From Comamonas odontotermitis (GTDB lineage Bacteria > Pseudomonadota > Gammaproteobacteria > Burkholderiales > Burkholderiaceae_C), in contig NZ_CP083451.1 of the NCBI RefSeq assembly GCF_020080045.1, forward strand, positions 3,025,001 through 3,089,000: DNA of 64,000 bases. Direction: 5' to 3'. The position numbers were made by a program, and so were the translations under genes. Positions within the stretch are counted from its first letter, which is position 1. Every line of letters starts with the position of its first letter. This document shows positions 59,425 to 64,000 of the stretch, piece after piece. The notes under the pieces are model-generated. The model did not search any database. It saw only the letters and a list, made by a program, of their open reading frames with translations, and was not told where the DNA came from.

Positions 59425-59453
59425 TCTATCGCCAGCTTCTGGCGGGCAGGGGG
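59425..59453 (+). promoter_or_regulatory. Expression platform of the glyA riboswitch
   Basis: TCTATCGCCAG (59425-59435) is an exact 11-nt complement of CTGGCGATAGA (59269-59279) within the aptamer core, so it can unfold the aptamer. Its CGCCAG can instead pair locally with CTGGCG (59439-59444). The local hairpin is followed by GGCAGGGGG, not a T-run, so control is more likely translational or Rho-dependent than by intrinsic termination. The GGGGG lies about 25 nt before the glyA ATG. Confidence 0.6.
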
Positions 59454-59477
59454 TTACTTCTGACTCAACCGACCGTC

Positions 59478-60722
59478 ATGTACCACCGTAACATTCTTGT
59501 CGAACAGACCGACGCCGAACTCTTTGCGGCCATCCAGGCCGAAAACCAGCGCCAAGAACAGCACATCGAGCTGATCGCCAGCGAAAACTATGCATCGCCC
59601 GCCGTGATGTGGGCCCAGGGCACCCAGCTGACCAACAAGTACGCAGAAGGCTATCCCGGCAAGCGTTACTACGGCGGCTGCGAGTATGTGGACATTGCCG
59701 AGAAGCTGGCCATCGACCGCGTCAAGGAACTGTTTGGCGCAGAAGCCGCCAACGTGCAGCCCCATTGCGGCGCCTCGGCCAATGAAGCCGTGTTCCTCGC
59801 CTTCCTCAAGCCCGGCGACACCATCATGGGCATGAGCCTGGCCGAAGGCGGCCACCTGACGCACGGCATGCCGCTCAATATTTCGGGCAAGTGGTTCAAC
59901 GTGGTCTCCTACGGCCTCAATGAGAAGGAAGAGCTGGACTACGACGCCATGGAGAAGAAGGCGCACGAGACCAAACCCAAGCTGATCATTGCCGGTGCTT
60001 CGGCCTACTCGCTGTCCATCGACTTCGCTCGCTTTGCCAAGGTCGCCAAGGACGTGGGCGCCATCTTCATGGTGGACATGGCCCACTACGCCGGCCTGAT
60101 TGCCGCTGGCGAGTACCCCAACCCTGTGCCCCACGCCGATGTGGTGACCACCACCACCCACAAGAGCCTGCGCGGCCCCCGTGGCGGTGTGATCCTGATG
60201 AAGGCCGAGCACGAAAAGGCCATCAACAGCGCCGTGTTCCCCGGCCTGCAGGGCGGCCCGCTGATGCACGTGATCGCAGCCAAGGCCGTGGCCTTCAAGG
60301 AAGCGCTGCAACCCGAGTTCAAGCAGTACGCCCAGCAGGTCAAGACCAATGCCCGCATCGTGGCTGAAACGCTGACCCAGCGTGGCCTGCGCATCGTCTC
60401 CGGCGGCACGCAAAGCCATGTGATGCTGGTCGATCTGCGCGCCAAGGGCATTACCGGCAAGGAAGCAGAAGCCGTGCTGGGCGCAGCCCACATGACGATC
60501 AACAAGAACTCCATCCCCAACGACCCTGAAAAGCCGATGGTGACCAGCGGCGTGCGTATCGGCACCCCCGCGATGACGACCCGTGGCTTCAAGGACGAGG
60601 AAGCGCGCCTCACGGCCAACCTGATTGCCGACGTGCTGGACAACCCGCGCGATGAAGCCAACATCGCCGCCGTGCGCGCCAAGGTGAACGAGCTGACCGC
60701 CCGCTTCCCTGTGTATCGCTGA
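59478..60722 (+). CDS. glyA: Serine hydroxymethyltransferase GlyA
   Basis: 414 residues. [20 protein letters not shown] at the N-terminus, [20 protein letters not shown], and the PLP-binding Lys in [17 protein letters not shown]. Converts serine and tetrahydrofolate to glycine and 5,10-methylene-tetrahydrofolate. No good Shine-Dalgarno sequence lies at normal distance before the ATG, consistent with regulation by the leader. nrdR follows after 20 bp. Confidence 0.98.
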   Translation: MYHRNILVEQTDAELFAAIQAENQRQEQHIELIASENYASPAVMWAQGTQLTNKYAEGYPGKRYYGGCEYVDIAEKLAIDRVKELFGAEAANVQPHCGASANEAVFLAFLKPGDTIMGMSLAEGGHLTHGMPLNISGKWFNVVSYGLNEKEELDYDAMEKKAHETKPKLIIAGASAYSLSIDFARFAKVAKDVGAIFMVDMAHYAGLIAAGEYPNPVPHADVVTTTTHKSLRGPRGGVILMKAEHEKAINSAVFPGLQGGPLMHVIAAKAVAFKEALQPEFKQYAQQVKTNARIVAETLTQRGLRIVSGGTQSHVMLVDLRAKGITGKEAEAVLGAAHMTINKNSIPNDPEKPMVTSGVRIGTPAMTTRGFKDEEARLTANLIADVLDNPRDEANIAAVRAKVNELTARFPVYR

Positions 60723-60742
60723 TTGACACACCGCCAGCGCCT

Positions 60743-61231
60743 ATGAAATGCCCCTTCTGCAACCATCCCGACACCCAGGTGGTCGAAACCCGTGTGGCAG
60801 AAGACGGCGGCTTCATCCGGCGCAGGCGTCAGTGTGGCAACTGCGAGAAGCGCTTTACCACCTATGAGCGGCCGGAAGTGAGCTTCCCCGCCATCGTCAA
60901 GAAGGATGGCCGCCGCATCGACTATGACCGCAGCAAGCTGCGCGGCTCGTTCAGCCTGGCGCTGCGCAAGCGCCCGGTCAGCATCGACAAGGTGGACATG
61001 GCGCTCGAACATGTGGAAGACAAGCTGCGCAGCCTGGGCGCCCGCGAGGTGCAGACCCATCTGATCGGCGAGCTGGTGATGACCGAGCTGCAAAAGCTCG
61101 ACAAGGTGGCCTACATCCGCTATGCCAGCGTCTACCGCAGCTTCGAGGATATTGACCAGTTCAAGTCCATCGTCGATGAGGTGACCAAGCCGGCGACGGG
61201 CAAGAAGGACACGGGCAGGAAAAAGCCCTGA
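60743..61231 (+). CDS. nrdR: Transcriptional repressor NrdR
   Basis: 162 residues. Zinc ribbon [17 protein letters not shown] with the second Cys pair in [16 protein letters not shown], followed by an ATP-cone ([20 protein letters not shown]). Represses ribonucleotide reductase genes according to ATP/dATP level. Its place after glyA is common in betaproteobacteria. Confidence 0.97.
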   Translation: MKCPFCNHPDTQVVETRVAEDGGFIRRRRQCGNCEKRFTTYERPEVSFPAIVKKDGRRIDYDRSKLRGSFSLALRKRPVSIDKVDMALEHVEDKLRSLGAREVQTHLIGELVMTELQKLDKVAYIRYASVYRSFEDIDQFKSIVDEVTKPATGKKDTGRKKP

Positions 61232-61255
61232 GCCCCCTGCTTTCAACCCTCCAAC

Positions 61256-61286
61256 AAAAAAGCGAACCCTCGGGTTCGCTTTTTTC
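61256..61286. terminator. Bidirectional terminator between nrdR and aroC
   Basis: AAAAAAGCGAACC-CTC-GGGTTCGCTTTTTT: long stem with A/T runs on both sides, placed between convergent genes. Confidence 0.93.
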
Positions 61287-61331
61287 ATAGCAGCAGGCGT
61301 ACAGCTGGCGGGCTTCTAAGGCTCTTTTCCA

Positions 61332-62435
61332 TCAAACCTCAGGGGCCTGCGCGGCAATCGGCCCAAAGCCCACCACCACATCGGCATTCTGCGCGCGGTG
61401 GCGCAGGACATGGTCCATCAGCACCATGGCCAGCAAGGCCTCGGCAATGGGTGCAGCGCGGATGCCCACGCAGGGGTCATGGCGGCCCTTGGTGATGACT
61501 TCGGTGCTGTTGCCGTCGACATCGATCGACTCGCGCGGGCTGATGATCGAGCTGGTGGGCTTGATTGCGATGCGGATCTCGATGTCCTGCCCGGTGCTGA
61601 TGCCACCCAGAATGCCGCCCGCGTTGTTGCTGCGAAAACCCTGGGGGCTGAGCGAATCACCATGGGTGGTGCCGCGCTGGGCCACGCTGTCAAAGCCCGC
61701 GCCAATCTCCACGGCCTTGACGGCATTGAGGCCCATCATGGCGTAGGCGATGTCCGCATCGAGCTTGTCGTACAGCGGCTCGCCCAGGCCCACGGGCACG
61801 CCGCTGGCGTTGACGCGAATCAACGCGCCGCAGGAATCGCCCGATTTGCGCAGCGCATCCATGTATTCCTCGTAGCGCGTCACATCGGCCACGGGGGCAA
61901 AGAACGGGTTGTCAGGCACATGCTCCCAGCTCTCGAACGGCAGGGCCACCTCGCCCACTTGCAGCATGCAGGCACGGAACTCGGTGCCAAACTTCTCCCT
62001 GAGCCACTTCTTGGCCACAGCGCCTGCCGCCACCGTGGGCGCGGTCAGGCGCGCAGACGAGCGGCCGCCGCCACGCGGATCGCGGATGCCGTACTTGTGC
62101 CAGTAGGCATAGTCGGCATGGCCAGGGCGAAAGCTCTGCGCAATATTGGAGTAATCCTTGCTGCGCTGGTCGGTGTTGCGGATCAGCAGCGAGATCGGCG
62201 TGCCGGTGGTCTTACCTTCGTAGACGCCCGAGAGAATCTCGACCTGGTCAGGCTCGTTGCGCTGCGTCACGTACTTGCTGGTACCGGGGCGGCGACGGTC
62301 CAGATCGTGCTGGATGTCTGCTTCGCACAGCGCCATGCCCGGGGGGCAGCCATCAATCACACAGCCAATGGCCGGGCCGTGGGATTCGCCGAAGTTGGTG
62401 ACAGTGAATAAGGTGCCGAAGGTATTGCCGCTCAT
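61332..62435 (-). CDS. aroC: Chorismate synthase AroC
   Basis: 367 residues. [20 protein letters not shown], the signature [20 protein letters not shown] and [20 protein letters not shown], and [22 protein letters not shown]-dependent conversion of EPSP to chorismate, last step of the shikimate pathway. Confidence 0.98.
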   Translation of the reverse strand: MSGNTFGTLFTVTNFGESHGPAIGCVIDGCPPGMALCEADIQHDLDRRRPGTSKYVTQRNEPDQVEILSGVYEGKTTGTPISLLIRNTDQRSKDYSNIAQSFRPGHADYAYWHKYGIRDPRGGGRSSARLTAPTVAAGAVAKKWLREKFGTEFRACMLQVGEVALPFESWEHVPDNPFFAPVADVTRYEEYMDALRKSGDSCGALIRVNASGVPVGLGEPLYDKLDADIAYAMMGLNAVKAVEIGAGFDSVAQRGTTHGDSLSPQGFRSNNAGGILGGISTGQDIEIRIAIKPTSSIISPRESIDVDGNSTEVITKGRHDPCVGIRAAPIAEALLAMVLMDHVLRHRAQNADVVVGFGPIAAQAPEV

Positions 62436-62588
62436 AGCCCGCCATTATGCGGGCGAAAGCAACGGCCACCAGAGAGACCGGGCAAGCCGCCAACGCAACT
62501 TGCCTGCATGCAGCACCATCTACGCCCTCCAAACGCAGGTTTTTTGCATGAAATGAGCCTTTCTCGCCCTGCCAATGCGCAGCAGTGC

Positions 62589-62611
62589 ATCAAAACCATA
62601 GCAATCACTGC
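62589..62611. repeat. Dispersed repeat, single arm
   Basis: ATCAAAACCATAGCAATCAC (from 62589) resembles the left arm of the dispersed repeat (AAAACCATAGC core, as at 19419). No clear partner arm is seen. It lies just beyond the end of the CoA-transferase gene. Confidence 0.4.
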
Positions 62612-62618
62612 ACACAGA

Positions 62619-64000
62619 TCAAAACCACTGCGGCGCAGCAGTGCCCGGCGGCATGGACGGGTAGCGCCACGGCATGGCCACACCACCCAGCACGCCGCTG
62701 TGGCGTACCGCAGTCAGTACGCCGAAACCGCTGGCCAGCGTTTCGAGGTAAGGCGCTACTCGGGCTGCATGCCCTCCCTCGGCCGTATCGCCAAGCCCTT
62801 GCGGCAGCACAGGCCGCTGCCCCAGTTCCCGGAGCCACTGGGCCGTGCGCGCCAGCGATACCTGCACATGCCAGCTCCCCCCTTGCGTGGCCTGGCGGTA
62901 CAGCGCGGCCTGGATGCCGAAGGCCAGCCAGAAGCCTGCGGCGTAATCCAGAATCTGCATCGGCAGCGCACGCAGGCCGCCACTGCCACCACTGGCGTTG
63001 CCGCCTGCAATGCCCTCAAAGGCCTGGCCTTCCGCCCAGTTGATGCCGCTGGCCGTCTGCACCAGCGAATCGAACCCGCGCCGGTCTGCCCACGGCCCGC
63101 TGCGCCCATAGGCCGACAGGCTGGCGTACACAATGCCGGGGCGCAACTGCACCGTCTGTTGCGGGCCAAAGCCCAACGCATCCAGGCTGCCGGGATGGTA
63201 GCCCTGCAGCAGCACGTGTGCGCCGTCCAGCAGGCTGGCAAACTGGGCCTTGCCAGCGGCGGACTTCAAATCGAGCAAGGCCGAGCGCTTGCCCCTGCTC
63301 AGATCGGCAATGGCACCAATGTTGGGCAGGCCCGGGCCGTTGATCATCAGCACATCGGCGCCATGCGCAGCCAGCGTTCGCGCGGCTACCGGGCCTGAGA
63401 GGATACGCGTCAGGTCCAGCACCCGAATGCCCGAAAGAAGCCCTGCACTCTGCAGCGCAGGCCAGGCACGCGGCGACGCTGGCTGCCCGGCATCCAACTG
63501 CGTGATCTGCACCAGCGGCTGCGCGGCCACAGCAGCGCTTTGCGGGTGGGCTGCCCATTCCTGCGGGGTGCGGGCAGCCGCCACTACCAAACCGCGCTCG
63601 GCCGCTTGCGTTTCAAAATCAATAGCATCCCACGCATTCAATGCCTGCGCTACGGCCTGTTTTGGCGTCGAGGCCCCGATGGGCAAGCCCAACAGCTGCA
63701 ATGCGCCATCACGGTGGTGGTCAAAATTGGCGTGGATGCGCACCCAACCCGGCTGACCCACCGCCGCACCGCAGGGGTACAGGCCCGAGATGGGCGACCA
63801 CAGATCGGGCTGCACCCCGTCAAGGGTGAAGTACCCCGTGGTTTCTGCCAGGGCATGCGGCACCTGCACACTGGCGCAGGCAAGCGCACTGCCACTGCGC
63901 AGGCTGCCCAACTGCGCCGCTGCCAGCGTGGCTGCTGCGACGGAAGCGCCTGCGGCCACATCTACCGCAAAGCTGGAGGGGTAGCCGCTGCCATCGCCAC
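62619..64000 (-). CDS. CaiB/BaiF family CoA-transferase, 5' end beyond window
   Basis: At least 460 residues visible; the frame is open to the last base, so the start lies outside. Family III CoA-transferase motifs: GIRVLDLTRILSGPVAARTL with the leading LDLT, GADVLMINGPGL, RGKRSALLDLKSAAGKAQFA, and LPMQILDYAAGFWLAFGIQA. Typically moves CoA between carboxylic acids via an aspartyl thioester; the substrate is unknown. A stretch before the LDLT domain (about residues 95-115 of the visible part) is encoded by a copy of the dispersed repeat. Confidence 0.82.
   Translation of the reverse strand, partial: GDGSGYPSSFAVDVAAGASVAAATLAAAQLGSLRSGSALACASVQVPHALAETTGYFTLDGVQPDLWSPISGLYPCGAAVGQPGWVRIHANFDHHRDGALQLLGLPIGASTPKQAVAQALNAWDAIDFETQAAERGLVVAAARTPQEWAAHPQSAAVAAQPLVQITQLDAGQPASPRAWPALQSAGLLSGIRVLDLTRILSGPVAARTLAAHGADVLMINGPGLPNIGAIADLSRGKRSALLDLKSAAGKAQFASLLDGAHVLLQGYHPGSLDALGFGPQQTVQLRPGIVYASLSAYGRSGPWADRRGFDSLVQTASGINWAEGQAFEGIAGGNASGGSGGLRALPMQILDYAAGFWLAFGIQAALYRQATQGGSWHVQVSLARTAQWLRELGQRPVLPQGLGDTAEGGHAARVAPYLETLASGFGVLTAVRHSGVLGGVAMPWRYPSMPPGTAAPQWF
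63613..63666. repeat. Dispersed repeat inside the CoA-transferase coding sequence
   Basis: TCAAAATCAATAGCATCCCA (from 63613) and TGCGCTACGGCCTGTTTTGG (63646-63665) match the two ends of the repeat family, about 54 bp in all. The frame runs through it and it encodes a segment around KQAVAQALNAWDAIDFET. Confidence 0.6.

Noticed and set aside
59259..59440. 6S RNA gene upstream of glyA
   Set aside because: The closing stem CTGGCGATAGA/TCTATCGCCAG first suggested 6S RNA, but the conserved ACTGGCG, CCGGGGAGCG and GCCTGGGCA words fit the ZTP riboswitch far better, and glyA is a known target.

Overview
The window looks like a contiguous piece of chromosome from a betaproteobacterium, most likely Comamonadaceae (Burkholderiales: Comamonas, Delftia or Acidovorax type). 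This rests on high GC, protein sequences typical of the group, and gene orders such as rpsB-tsf-pyrH-frr-uppS-cdsA-dxr-rseP-bamA-skp-lpxD-fabZ-lpxA-lpxB-rnhB and rlmE-ftsH-folP-glmM. I see no phage, IS, integron, CRISPR, rRNA or plasmid functions. Both outer genes are cut by the window edges.

Layout. 1-2.1 kb: end of a membrane glycosyltransferase and a MATE transporter. 2.1-10.7 kb: the phosphate regulon pstSCAB-phoU-phoB-phoR on the minus strand, with a polyphosphatase gene (ppx) divergent from pstS; each side has its own Pho box. 10.8-15.2 kb: a 2-hydroxyacid dehydrogenase, an OlsB-type ornithine lipid acyltransferase preceded by four Pho half-sites, then glmM and folP. 15.3-21.5 kb: ftsH, rlmE, yhbY, a glycosyltransferase, a Kdo hydroxylase, a small membrane protein and greA. 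21.7-26.9 kb: carA - small unknown gene - carB, with a structured carA leader. 26.9-42.3 kb: the translation/isoprenoid/outer-membrane supercluster, all on the minus strand. 42.5-48.8 kb: a D-amino-acid dehydrogenase-like oxidoreductase, a fused NAD(P)H-hydrate repair enzyme, an SDR and RNase R. 48.8-49.7 kb: four tRNA-Leu(CAG) genes in tandem. 49.8-57.0 kb: a large DUF349 protein and a giant AsmA-like DUF748 protein. 57.0-58.2 kb: a gene-free AT-rich stretch ending in a strong promoter. 58.2-64 kb: a lytic transglycosylase, a ZTP riboswitch followed by glyA-nrdR, then convergent aroC and a CoA-transferase.

How it works together. Much of the content builds the envelope (LpxA/B/D, FabZ, BamA, Skp, RseP, CdsA, UppS, Dxr, GlmM, Kdo hydroxylase, DUF748, lytic transglycosylase). 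The Pho boxes suggest that phosphate starvation links phosphate uptake, polyphosphate turnover and replacement of phospholipids by ornithine lipids. The ZTP riboswitch links one-carbon metabolism (glyA) to purine intermediate levels.

The less ordinary signals are regulatory or structural: the olsB Pho-box array, the ZTP riboswitch with a perfect anti-aptamer complement, a carA leader that buries its ribosome-binding site, terminator-like hairpins inside essential operons, and a dispersed palindromic repeat (arm core roughly ATAGCnnnnAGCGC) that also lies inside reading frames, where it encodes protein linkers. I did not find a convincing wholly new multi-gene system.
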